Shown one piece after another: positions 9,311-17,333 of a DNA stretch of 64,000 nt. The notes beneath the pieces are model-generated. The model worked only from the letters and a program-made list of their open reading frames with translations. It had not been told where the DNA came from and did no database searches. The DNA is taken from the NCBI RefSeq assembly GCF_014207095.1, contig NZ_JACHBG010000002.1, positions 434,001-498,000 of the forward strand, written 5' to 3'. This DNA comes from Martinezella lusitana (lineage in GTDB: Bacteria > Pseudomonadota > Alphaproteobacteria > Rhizobiales > Rhizobiaceae). Each line of letters starts with the position of its first letter. Within the stretch, counting starts at the first letter, position 1. Both the position numbers and the translations under genes were made by a program.

Positions 9311-10444
9311 TTACGTCTGCCCACCGCGGATAGACGGATGCCAGAACGTCGTCATTCTCTCGATAATGGCGACGATACCGTAGAAGACGGAGCCTGCGAC
9401 CGCGGCAACCGCGATCTCGGCCCAAACCATGTCGACATTCATCCGGCCGATTTCGGTCGAGATGCGAAAGCCCATGCCCGACATGGGTGTGCCGAAGAAT
9501 TCCGCCACGATGGCACCGATAAGAGCCAAGGTCGAGTTGATCTTCAGCGCATTGAAAATAAAGGGGGCGGCAGCGGGCAGGCGCAGCTTGAACAGCGTCT
9601 GCCAGTAGCTCGATGCATAGGTGCGCATCAGGTCGCGCTCCATGTTGCCGGAGGCGGCAAGTCCGGCCACCGTGTTCACCAGCATGGGGAAGAAGGTCAT
9701 GATGATGACGACGGCGGCTTTGGATTCCCAATCGAAACCGAACCACATGACCATGATCGGCGCGACGCCGATGATCGGCAAGGCGGAGACGAGATTGCCG
9801 ATGGGCAACAAGCCGCGGCGCAAGAAGGCGACGCGATCCGCAAGGATGGCGACGACGAAGCCGCTGGCGCAACCGATGATGTAGCCGATCAGCACCGATT
9901 TGAAGATCGTCTGCTGAACATCCGTCCACAGCGTCGATACGGAACCGGCGAGCCGAGTTCCGATGGCGCTTGGCGGCGGCAGCAGGATGAAGGGAATGCC
10001 GGCCCCGCGCGTGGCCGCTTCCCAGATGATCAGGATCCACGCGCCGAAAATCGCCGGGATCAGCAACCGCAGCGTATAGCTGCCGGCTGCCGAGCGCGAC
10101 CGAATGGTCGACAGGATGGAGACGCAGCGCCAGGCAAGCAGCCAGGCGGCGGCGATCAGAAGAAAGAAGGAAGCCTGCGCCTTGCCTTCATTGCCCGAGA
10201 TTCCCGCCAGCAGCAGCCACGCGGCGGCATGGGCTGCGAAGAAGAGAATTGCAGCGCAAAGGGTCTCGGACAGCTTCGTGAAGGAAATAAGCGCGGCCGC
10301 GGCAATCAGAATGAAGATGACGAAGGTCGTTCCGCTGCTGACCGGCGCTGCTGCATCTGCCGCAAGCAACGGCAAAGCAGGGATCGCGGCGAGACAGAGA
10401 AGAAGACAGACCACGCCCTGCCAGGAGAAATGAAACTGCTTCAT
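9311..10444 (-). CDS. ABC transporter permease with an N-terminal membrane extension
   Basis: 377 residues from the ATG at 10444 (MKQFHFSW), which overlaps the end of the preceding permease gene by four bases (ATGA). The C-terminal two thirds is a standard SsuC/TauC-type permease with the cytoplasmic EAA-like loop near LMRTYASSYWQTLFKLRLPAAAP. The first 140 or so residues add about four hydrophobic helices not usual in this permease family. It pairs with the next permease to form the membrane channel of the putative pyrimidine importer. Confidence 0.85.
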   Translation of the reverse strand: MKQFHFSWQGVVCLLLCLAAIPALPLLAADAAAPVSSGTTFVIFILIAAAALISFTKLSETLCAAILFFAAHAAAWLLLAGISGNEGKAQASFFLLIAAAWLLAWRCVSILSTIRSRSAAGSYTLRLLIPAIFGAWILIIWEAATRGAGIPFILLPPPSAIGTRLAGSVSTLWTDVQQTIFKSVLIGYIIGCASGFVVAILADRVAFLRRGLLPIGNLVSALPIIGVAPIMVMWFGFDWESKAAVVIIMTFFPMLVNTVAGLAASGNMERDLMRTYASSYWQTLFKLRLPAAAPFIFNALKINSTLALIGAIVAEFFGTPMSGMGFRISTEIGRMNVDMVWAEIAVAAVAGSVFYGIVAIIERMTTFWHPSIRGGQT

Positions 10445-11334
10445 GCCGTTCTCCCTCCCATCGAGCGATCGACGATGCGGGCCGCGACGCTGACGATGGC
10501 GACGAGGATCGCCGCCAGAACCGAGCCTGCGACAAGAGCAGCCCATATATCGATCGTCTGGCTGTAGTAGGAGCCGGCCAGCAGCTTTGCACCGATGCCG
10601 GCGACGGCACCCGTTGGAAGCTCGGCAACGATGGCGCCGACAAGACTTGCCGCTATCGCTACCTTCATCGAAGTGAAGAGGAACGGTATGGAGGCCGGCA
10701 CGCGCAGTTTCCAGAAAGTCTGCGAAGCGCTGGCATTGTAGGTCCGCATCAGGTCGAGATGCATGACTTCCGGCGAGCGCAGCCCTTTCACCATGCCGAC
10801 TGCGACCGGGAAGAAGGATAGATATGTCGAGATCAGCGCCTTCGGAATGAGGCCGGTGATATCCACAGCCGCGAGCACGACGATCACCATCGGTGCTATC
10901 GCGAGGATCGGCACCGTCTGCGATGCGATGATCCAGGGCATGAGGCTGCGGTCCAGCGCGACGACATGGACGATGCCGACCGCGATCAAGATGCCGAGAA
11001 CGGTTCCGAAAGCGAAGCCGACGGCGGTGGAGGACAGTGTGACCCAGGCATTGTAGACGAGGCTGCGGTTGCTCGTCGGAGCGCGAAGGAAGGTATTTTC
11101 GAAGACGTTCTGCGCCACTTGATGGGGTGCGGGCAGGATCGGCTTCGGCTGGGCCAGCGTCTTGCCGATGAATTCCATCGTCGTCGAGTTGACGTTGGCG
11201 CGGCGATCAAGATCGCGCTGGAACGGCGCGTTGAGGACGACGGCGAAGACATACCAGAGGACCAGGATCGCAAAGACGATGGTTCCGACCGGCAGGAACT
11301 TGTGTTTGAAGAATTGCTCCTTCTCCATCCTCAT
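10441..11334 (-). CDS. ABC transporter permease (SsuC/TauC-like)
   Basis: 297 residues from the ATG at 11334, whose ATGA overlaps the stop of the preceding small membrane protein; a second ATG at 11328 has a better-spaced AGGAG and may be the real start. It has about six membrane helices and the inner-membrane permease loop (LMRTYNASASQTFWKLRVPASIP). The long periplasmic loop after the first helix (about residues 35-95) is typical of COG0600 permeases that work with NMT1-like binding proteins. It partners the downstream permease and the ATPase. Confidence 0.88.
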   Translation of the reverse strand: MRMEKEQFFKHKFLPVGTIVFAILVLWYVFAVVLNAPFQRDLDRRANVNSTTMEFIGKTLAQPKPILPAPHQVAQNVFENTFLRAPTSNRSLVYNAWVTLSSTAVGFAFGTVLGILIAVGIVHVVALDRSLMPWIIASQTVPILAIAPMVIVVLAAVDITGLIPKALISTYLSFFPVAVGMVKGLRSPEVMHLDLMRTYNASASQTFWKLRVPASIPFLFTSMKVAIAASLVGAIVAELPTGAVAGIGAKLLAGSYYSQTIDIWAALVAGSVLAAILVAIVSVAARIVDRSMGGRTA

Positions 11335-11666
11335 GCTCCTTTTTGCGCCGGGAGCAGCATCAGCGCCATGGCGATGACACCGAGGCCGACGCCTGTGAGC
11401 TGCGGTACGCTCAGGCGCTCGCCGAAGACGATGAAGGCGATGATGTTGATGACGACGAGCTGGGTGATGGCAGAGGCTGAAATCGCCAGGCCCAAGCCCC
11501 CTTCGCGCATGAGCCGCACCATCATCAGATTGCCGACGCAATAGAGGACGAGCGACAGGATGAGGATCAGTATGTTGTTGCTGGCGACATAGGCGCGGGA
11601 AGCGGTCGCTCCGCTGATGAAGATCGCCATCGCGCCGGCAAGCCAAAGAAGGAATTGCGGGTTCAT
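11331..11666 (-). CDS. small four-helix membrane protein of the drug/metabolite transporter type
   Basis: 111 residues, nearly all hydrophobic, with four predicted helices and the pattern of one half of an EamA/DMT transporter or an SMR protein (for example ITQLVVINIIAFIVFGERLSVPQ near the third helix). It lacks the conserved Glu in helix 1 seen in the EmrE-like protein at 41051. It is embedded in the importer operon: the ATPase gene ends 7 bases before it and its stop overlaps the next permease start. It may be an accessory subunit or a separate exporter of a pathway product; neither is established. Confidence 0.75.
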   Translation of the reverse strand: MNPQFLLWLAGAMAIFISGATASRAYVASNNILILILSLVLYCVGNLMMVRLMREGGLGLAISASAITQLVVINIIAFIVFGERLSVPQLTGVGLGVIAMALMLLPAQKGA

Positions 11667-11673
11667 GGCGATC

Positions 11674-12465
11674 CTATTCCTCGTAGCTATGTCCGGCCCG
11701 CAGACCTTCGCGGACGCGATGGGCGATTTCCAGGAATTCGGGCGTTTCGCGAATGCCGAGCGGCCGCTCCGTCGGCAACGTCGATTCGATAATGTCGGTA
11801 ACGCGGCCCGGGCGAGGCGACATGACGACGATCTTGGTGGAGAGATAGACCGCTTCCGGAATGGAATGGGTGACGAAGCATATCGTCTTGTTCGTCCGCT
11901 TCCACAGCTTCAGGAGTTGTTCGTTGAGGTGGTCGCGGACGATCTCGTCGAGTGCGCCGAAGGGCTCGTCCATCAGCAGGAGATCGGCGTCGAAGGCCAG
12001 TGCGCGCGCGATCGAAGCACGCTGCTGCATGCCGCCGGAAAGCTGCCAGGGGAATTTCTTCTCGAAACCGCTGAGATTGACGAGTTCCAGCGTCTGGGCG
12101 ATGCGCTTGGCCTGTTCCGCCTTGTCATAGCCCATGATTTCAAGAGGTAGGGCGATGTTCTTTTCGATGGTGCGCCAGGGATAAAGGGCGGCGGCCTGGA
12201 AGACATAGCCATAGGCGCGCGCCTTGCGGGCATCCTCCGGCGACATGCCGTTGACGGTGATATCGCCGGAGCTTTTGCGCTCGAGATCGGCGATGACACG
12301 CAGGAAGGTGGTCTTGCCACAGCCGGATGGACCGATGAAGGAGACGAAGTCGCCCTTTCGAACATCGAGATCGACGTTGCTCAGTGCGTGCACCGGCCCG
12401 TCGTTCGTATCGTAGGTGAGACAGAGATTCCGCGCGGAGACGACGGAAGAAGCGGATGACGTCAT
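11674..12465 (-). CDS. ABC transporter ATP-binding protein (SsuB/TauB-like)
   Basis: 263 residues from the ATG at 12465, with AGGTG just upstream; a GTG two codons earlier is possible. It has Walker A GPSGCGKT, the Q-loop (FQAAALYPWRT), the signature LSGGMQQR, Walker B LLLMDEPFGALD and the switch His in VTHS. It energises the importer encoded by the next four genes and is the first gene of that operon. The intergenic region to the divergent cupin gene contains no clear RutR-like site. Confidence 0.9.
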   Translation of the reverse strand: MTSSASSVVSARNLCLTYDTNDGPVHALSNVDLDVRKGDFVSFIGPSGCGKTTFLRVIADLERKSSGDITVNGMSPEDARKARAYGYVFQAAALYPWRTIEKNIALPLEIMGYDKAEQAKRIAQTLELVNLSGFEKKFPWQLSGGMQQRASIARALAFDADLLLMDEPFGALDEIVRDHLNEQLLKLWKRTNKTICFVTHSIPEAVYLSTKIVVMSPRPGRVTDIIESTLPTERPLGIRETPEFLEIAHRVREGLRAGHSYEE

Positions 12466-12589
12466 TAACACCTACCAGTCCTGTTTTCGCCGCTCGGTCG
12501 GGGCGGATTGCGTGTTATCGTGTCTGGCATTGCTGCAGCCTGGATTGGCGAGGGTGCCTTGCGGCTGCTGGATCCAGGGGAGTAATGCC

Positions 12590-13003
12590 ATGAGTGTGTC
12601 ATCGAAGCCCACCTGCCGTGTCGTGCGGCCCGGCGGTAGCTATGCCGGAAAACAGGGCCTCAATTATTTTGGAGGAATCGCCGCCGAGACAGTGGGCTCG
12701 ACGGGGATCTGCATGCATCTGTTGACGATCCCGCCGGGCGCTCGCGCCAAGGCGCATCTTCACGCCTCGCATGAGACCGCGATCTATGCGATTTCCGGTG
12801 AGACGCATTGCTGGTTCGGAGATATGTTGGAAGAGCATGTCATCGTGCGCGAGGGCGAGATGTTCTATATTCCGGCCGGCGTTCCGCATCTTCCTGCGAA
12901 TCTCAGCGACCGGCCGGCGACAGCTGTCATCGCCCGCACCGATCCGAACGAGCAGGAAAGCGTGGTCCTGCTGCCGGATCTGGAGCGGTATGTGCCGCGC
13001 TGA
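12590..13003 (+). CDS. small cupin-domain protein
   Basis: 137 residues from the ATG at 12590, preceded by AGGGGAG at a good distance. A single cupin barrel shows motif 1 as HLHASHETAIYAISGE and motif 2 as PAGVPHLPANL, so a metal site with His ligands is likely. It is divergent from the importer operon and convergent with the dihydropyrimidinase gene. Related small cupins occur in nucleobase and ureide pathways, but no reaction can be assigned here. Confidence 0.75.
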   Translation: MSVSSKPTCRVVRPGGSYAGKQGLNYFGGIAAETVGSTGICMHLLTIPPGARAKAHLHASHETAIYAISGETHCWFGDMLEEHVIVREGEMFYIPAGVPHLPANLSDRPATAVIARTDPNEQESVVLLPDLERYVPR

Positions 13004-13036
13004 GCGGCGGATGAGCCGAAGCGCTGTGCCCAAGCG

Positions 13037-14491
13037 TCAAACCCCGCTGGCGGGGATGCCGCTGCGCTGAACCTTGCGCGGCGCGGTGACTTCCTTCCAG
13101 GTCGAAAGCGCCCGGTTGGCTGCAGTGAAGGGATCGCGCCTAACGAACTCGCCATGGCCTTCCTTCGTCTTGACCGTGCCTTCCTCGATGGCGACGACGC
13201 CGCGCGTCAGCGTGTAGCGCGGCAGGCCGGTCACTTCCTTGCCTTCGAAGACGTTGTAGTCGATCGCCGATTGCTGGGTCTTGGCGGCGATGGTCTTCGA
13301 CCGTTTCGGATCCCAGACAACGATATCGGCATCGGCGCCGACGAGGATCGCGCCCTTCTTCGGATAGATGTTGAGGATCTTGGCGATGTTGGTGGAGGTG
13401 GCGGCGACGAATTCGTTCATCGTCAGTCGGCCGGTGTTGACGCCATAGGTCCAGAGCATCGGCATGCGGTCTTCCAGGCCACCGGTGCCGTTCGGGATCT
13501 TGGTGAAATCGTTGACGCCGAAGCGCTTCTGCTCGGTCGTAAACGCACAATGGTCGGTCGCGACCACCTGCAGCGAGCCGGAAGCAAGACCGGCCCAGAG
13601 GCTGTCCTGATGCTGCTTGTTGCGGAAGGGCGGCGACATGACGCGGCGGGCGGCATGATCCCAATCCGGGTTGGAATATTCGCTTTCGTCCAGCGTCAGA
13701 TGCTGAATCAGCGGTTCGCCATAGACGCGCATGCCCTTCTGGCGGGCGCGGCGGATGGCTTCATGGGCCTGCTCGCAGGAGGTATGGACGATGTAGACCG
13801 GCGAGCCTGCCATGTCGGCGATCATGATGGCGCGGTTCGTTGCCTCGCCCTCGACCTCCGCCGGGCGGGAGTAGGCATGCGCTTCCGGCCCATTATTGCC
13901 TTCAGCCAACAGCTTTGCCTGCATCTGCGCGACCACGTCGCCGTTTTCCGCATGGACGAGCGGCAGCGCACCAAGTTCGGCACAGCGCTGGAAGGAAGAG
14001 AACATCTCGTCGTCATCCACCATCAGTGCGCCTTTGTAGGCCATGAAGTGCTTGAAGGTGTTGATGCCCTTGTCGCGGACGACGGCTTCCATTTCGTTGA
14101 AGACCTGTTCTCCCCACCAGGTGATAGCCATGTGGAAGGAATAGTCGCAATTCGCGCGGGTCGACTTGTTGTCCCACATGGTCAGCGCCTCGAGCAGCGA
14201 CTGGCCGGGCGAGGGGAGGGCGAAGTCGACGACCATCGTCGTGCCACCGGCAAGGGCCGCGCGCGTACCGCTTTCGAAATCGTCGGAAGAGTAGGTCCCC
14301 ATGAACGGCATTTCGAGATGCGTGTGCGGATCGATGCCGCCGGGCATGACGTAGCAGCCGGAGGCATCCAGCACTTCGTTGCCCGTGAGATTCTGGCCGA
14401 TTTCGACGATCTTGCCGCCTTCGACCTTGACGTCCGCCTTATAGGTCAGGTCGGCCGTGACGATGGTTCCACCCTTAATGACTGTGCTCAT
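13037..14491 (-). CDS. hydA: dihydropyrimidinase (D-hydantoinase)
   Basis: 484 residues, the family length. It opens the ring of dihydrouracil and dihydrothymine to N-carbamoyl-beta-amino acids, the second step of reductive pyrimidine degradation. The binuclear metal site is complete: His56 and His58 (HTH), the carboxylated Lys153 (AYKG), His180, His236 and Asp313 (ATDH). It follows the carbamoyl amidohydrolase gene by about 50 bases on the same strand, so the second and third steps are co-transcribed. Hydantoins may also be substrates. Confidence 0.94.
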   Translation of the reverse strand: MSTVIKGGTIVTADLTYKADVKVEGGKIVEIGQNLTGNEVLDASGCYVMPGGIDPHTHLEMPFMGTYSSDDFESGTRAALAGGTTMVVDFALPSPGQSLLEALTMWDNKSTRANCDYSFHMAITWWGEQVFNEMEAVVRDKGINTFKHFMAYKGALMVDDDEMFSSFQRCAELGALPLVHAENGDVVAQMQAKLLAEGNNGPEAHAYSRPAEVEGEATNRAIMIADMAGSPVYIVHTSCEQAHEAIRRARQKGMRVYGEPLIQHLTLDESEYSNPDWDHAARRVMSPPFRNKQHQDSLWAGLASGSLQVVATDHCAFTTEQKRFGVNDFTKIPNGTGGLEDRMPMLWTYGVNTGRLTMNEFVAATSTNIAKILNIYPKKGAILVGADADIVVWDPKRSKTIAAKTQQSAIDYNVFEGKEVTGLPRYTLTRGVVAIEEGTVKTKEGHGEFVRRDPFTAANRALSTWKEVTAPRKVQRSGIPASGV

Positions 14492-14539
14492 GGCGCATGC
14501 TCCAGATGTGTGAAGTTCCGATGTTGGGAATCGTGGCCG

Positions 14540-15769
14540 TCAGGCCACGATCTCCGCCGTCTCGACGACTGCGTGGAACAGCACATCCGCGCCGGCGGCA
14601 GCCCATTCCTTGGAGATTTCTTCGGCTTCGTTGTGCGAGAGGCCGCCGACGCAGGGGCACATGACCATCGTGGCGGGGGCGACCTTGGCGGCCCAGCAGG
14701 CATCGTGACCTGCGCCGGAGATGATATTCATGTGGCTGTAGCCGAGCTTCTCGGCTGCATTGCGCACTGAGGTAACGAGCTTCGGATCAAAGGTCACCGG
14801 CTCGAAATGGCCGATGGCTTCCACCGAGCAGCCGACGCCAAGGGCTTCGGCGATCTTCTTGCCCTCGGTTTCGATCTTGGCGCGCATGCGATCGAGCTTT
14901 TCCTTGTCGGGCGTGCGCAAGTCGACCGTAAAGACCACCTTGCCGGGCAGGACGTTGCGCGAGTTCGGCGAGAAGAAGGCCTGACCGACGCCGGCAACGG
15001 CGCCGGGCTGGTTTTCCATCGCCACGCTCTGCACCATCTCGACGATGCGCGACATGGCAAGGCCGGCATTGACGCGCATGGCCATCGGCGTCGAGCCGGT
15101 ATGGGCTTCCTTGCCGGTCAGCGTGAATTCCAGCCACCACAGGCCCTGACAGTGCGTGACGACGCCGATGGTCTTGTTCTCAGCTTCGAGGATCGGACCC
15201 TGCTCGATGTGATATTCGAAATAGGCGTGCATCTTGCGGGCGCCGACCTCTTCATCGCCGAGCCAGCCGATGCGCTTCAGCTCGTCGCCATAGGTCTTGC
15301 CTTCCGGATCCTTGCGACCATAGGCATAATCAAGCGTGTGCATGCCGGCAAACACGCCCGAGGCCAGCATGGCCGGTGCGAAGCGCGCGCCTTCCTCGTT
15401 GGCCCAGTTGGTGACCACGATCGGATGCTTGGTCTTGATGCCGAGGTCGTTCATCGTGCGGACGACTTCGAGGGCGGCGAGCACGCCGAGGACGCCGTCA
15501 TACTTGCCGCCGGTCGGCTGGGTGTCGAGATGCGAGCCGACATAGACGGGCAGTGCATTCGGGTCGGTGCCGGCGCGGGTCGCGAACATCGTACCCATCC
15601 TGTCGACGCCAACGGTCATCCCGGCCTTGTCGCACCAGGTTTTGAAAAGGCTGCGTCCTTCAGCGTCGGCATCGGTCAGCGTTTGACGATTGTTGCCGCC
15701 GGCAATGCCGGGGCCGATTTTCGCCATGTCCATCAGCATATCCCAAAGGCGGTCGCCATTGATACGCAT
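14540..15769 (-). CDS. zinc-dependent N-carbamoyl-beta-alanine amidohydrolase (beta-ureidopropionase type)
   Basis: 409 residues from the ATG at 15769, chosen because CAGGAGAAAA lies just upstream; longer in-frame starts exist. It belongs to the M20-like hydantoinase/carbamoylase family. Metal-site residues include His80 (GSHLDT), Asp91 and the Glu pair in ANEEGARF. It removes the carbamoyl group to give beta-alanine or beta-aminoisobutyrate with ammonia and CO2, the third step of the pathway. The first gene of the hydA operon, it is divergent from rutR across a RutR-like operator. Confidence 0.9.
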   Translation of the reverse strand: MRINGDRLWDMLMDMAKIGPGIAGGNNRQTLTDADAEGRSLFKTWCDKAGMTVGVDRMGTMFATRAGTDPNALPVYVGSHLDTQPTGGKYDGVLGVLAALEVVRTMNDLGIKTKHPIVVTNWANEEGARFAPAMLASGVFAGMHTLDYAYGRKDPEGKTYGDELKRIGWLGDEEVGARKMHAYFEYHIEQGPILEAENKTIGVVTHCQGLWWLEFTLTGKEAHTGSTPMAMRVNAGLAMSRIVEMVQSVAMENQPGAVAGVGQAFFSPNSRNVLPGKVVFTVDLRTPDKEKLDRMRAKIETEGKKIAEALGVGCSVEAIGHFEPVTFDPKLVTSVRNAAEKLGYSHMNIISGAGHDACWAAKVAPATMVMCPCVGGLSHNEAEEISKEWAAAGADVLFHAVVETAEIVA

Positions 15770-15938
15770 GTTTTCTCCTGGCGCTGCCACCATGATGCAA
15801 TCCTCACCTGTTTGTCCTGAGCATGCAAGGCGCATGCTCTAATGTTCCCGTTGGTCTTATTCCAAATCCCGGAGCGGCGTCTTGTTTTTCTCGCCCGGAA
15901 AATCGTCAGTTGCGTTTAAGAAACATCTGACGGATAAT

Positions 15939-15954
15939 TTGACCGGTTGGTAAA
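15939..15954. promoter_or_regulatory. probable RutR operator between the hydA operon and rutR
   Basis: The sequence TTGACCGGTTGGTAAA matches the known enterobacterial RutR operator TTGACCA-N2-TGGTCAA at 12 of 14 defined positions. It lies in the divergent region between the amidohydrolase and rutR genes, so one site could govern both directions. The consensus is from established work on Escherichia coli; binding here is inferred. Confidence 0.75.
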
Positions 15955-16099
15955 CATTACAACTTCCGTGGCGCGGCTCAAGACGAAAAGCACGAAAATT
16001 TCCGATAAAATTTCAGGCGATTGCCTAAATTAGATGCACTGACAGGGTGAATGAGAGCCCGGCCGAAAGGCTTGGATTTCAAGGAGAAACAGAGCACAC

Positions 16100-16744
16100 A
16101 TGGCCATCCCCAGAGCCGCCAAGACCCAGCGCCGCACCCGAATCCAGGAAGAGAAAGAGGAAATCATACTCGAGGCTGCGCTTGACGTATTCTCGGTAAA
16201 CGGCTTCCGCGGCACGACCATCGACCAGATCGCCGAAGTCGCGGGCATGTCGAAGCCGAATCTGCTCTATTATTTCCGCACCAAGGAGGCAATACATCGG
16301 GCACTGATCGACCGGGTGCTGTTTACCTGGCTGGAGCCGCTAAGGGCCTTCGACGCCAACGGCAATCCTGAGAGCGAAATCCGCTCCTACATCCGACGAA
16401 AGCTCGAAATGGCGCGCGATTTCCCGCGCGAAAGCCGGCTTTTTGCCAATGAGATGCTGCAGGGCGCGCCGCATGTGGAAGACGAGCTGCGCGGACCCTT
16501 GAAGGCTCTTGTCGACGAGAAGGCCGAGGTCATCCGCGCCTGGGCAGCGACCGGCAAGATCACCAAATGCGACCCTTATCACCTGATCTTCTCGATCTGG
16601 TCCACGACGCAGCATTATGCCGACTTTGACGTGCAGGTGCGCGCCGTTCTGGGTCAAGAGCATGCGGGCGAGGGGCGCTTCGAAGACGCCGCGCGCTATC
16701 TGGAGCAGCTCTTCGTCGATGGTCTCGGCATCCGCCGATCGTAG
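16100..16744 (+). CDS. rutR: TetR-family regulator RutR of pyrimidine catabolism
   Basis: 214 residues. The N-terminal helix-turn-helix (TTIDQIAEVAGMSKPNLLYYFRTKEA) and the ligand domain follow RutR closely: RLFANEMLQGAPHVEDELRG, LVDEKAEVI and WSTTQHYADF correspond to conserved RutR stretches. In E. coli RutR is a repressor released by uracil or thymine. Here it stands beside the dihydropyrimidinase and amidohydrolase genes with a matching operator, so it probably controls the reductive pathway rather than the Rut oxidative pathway, of which no genes are seen. Confidence 0.88.
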   Translation: MAIPRAAKTQRRTRIQEEKEEIILEAALDVFSVNGFRGTTIDQIAEVAGMSKPNLLYYFRTKEAIHRALIDRVLFTWLEPLRAFDANGNPESEIRSYIRRKLEMARDFPRESRLFANEMLQGAPHVEDELRGPLKALVDEKAEVIRAWAATGKITKCDPYHLIFSIWSTTQHYADFDVQVRAVLGQEHAGEGRFEDAARYLEQLFVDGLGIRRS

Positions 16745-16881
16745 CCGATTGATTTATTCGGTTACCATATGGGTGGAATTTGTCCGATCGAAAGTGCTTC
16801 TTTGAGAACGAGCGTTTACGACACGCACAATCTATGCGATGGCCCGGTAAGGTCAGTGCGATGAATGGGTGGTGTTGAAGG

Positions 16882-17268
16882 GTGGTAAAAAAAGAAGATC
16901 AGCGGTGGTATTGGATCAAAATATCTGACCAAGAAAGTGCGATTTACGCTGCAAGAATGAGCGGACTGCCGATCTTCCTCGCTGGACTTTCCACGACCGC
17001 TCTGGTCCTTGCCAATGGCTCTTGGGACAACGGTCCGATAACCCCACTCCTGACTGTTGCGCTTGGTCTATTTATCGCCACCGTCGGTTGGCGCATCCGA
17101 GCCGGCGCTTTCCGCGTTATCCCGATCGTCATGCCTCTATATCTGATCAATTTGGCGGTAAACGTTCTGCTTTTCCCCATATTGGGCTCTGCGCTCGCTA
17201 TCCTATACATGTTGCTGGCTACCGCAGGCATTCGTGGCTGGTGGTGGCTGCGGCGCAACCCCGCCTAG
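16882..17268 (+). CDS. hypothetical four-helix membrane protein
   Basis: 128 residues from a GTG at 16882; the ribosome site is weak and the start uncertain. After a charged N-terminus of about 25 residues come four hydrophobic segments, and the C-terminus is WWWLRRNPA. I do not recognise the family. Base composition is lower in GC than in the flanking genes. It sits alone between rutR and the convergent preA, with no evident link to pyrimidine metabolism. Confidence 0.6.
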   Translation: MVKKEDQRWYWIKISDQESAIYAARMSGLPIFLAGLSTTALVLANGSWDNGPITPLLTVALGLFIATVGWRIRAGAFRVIPIVMPLYLINLAVNVLLFPILGSALAILYMLLATAGIRGWWWLRRNPA

Positions 17269-17333
17269 GGTCGCGCCATTTCACCGATATTGACCGAATT
17301 TCAACACGATAGCAGGGGCGCCTGCGCCAGTCG

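Noticed and set aside
13154..14770. Long open frame opposite the dihydropyrimidinase gene
   Set aside because: It spans the end of one real gene and the start of another and has no recognisable domain.
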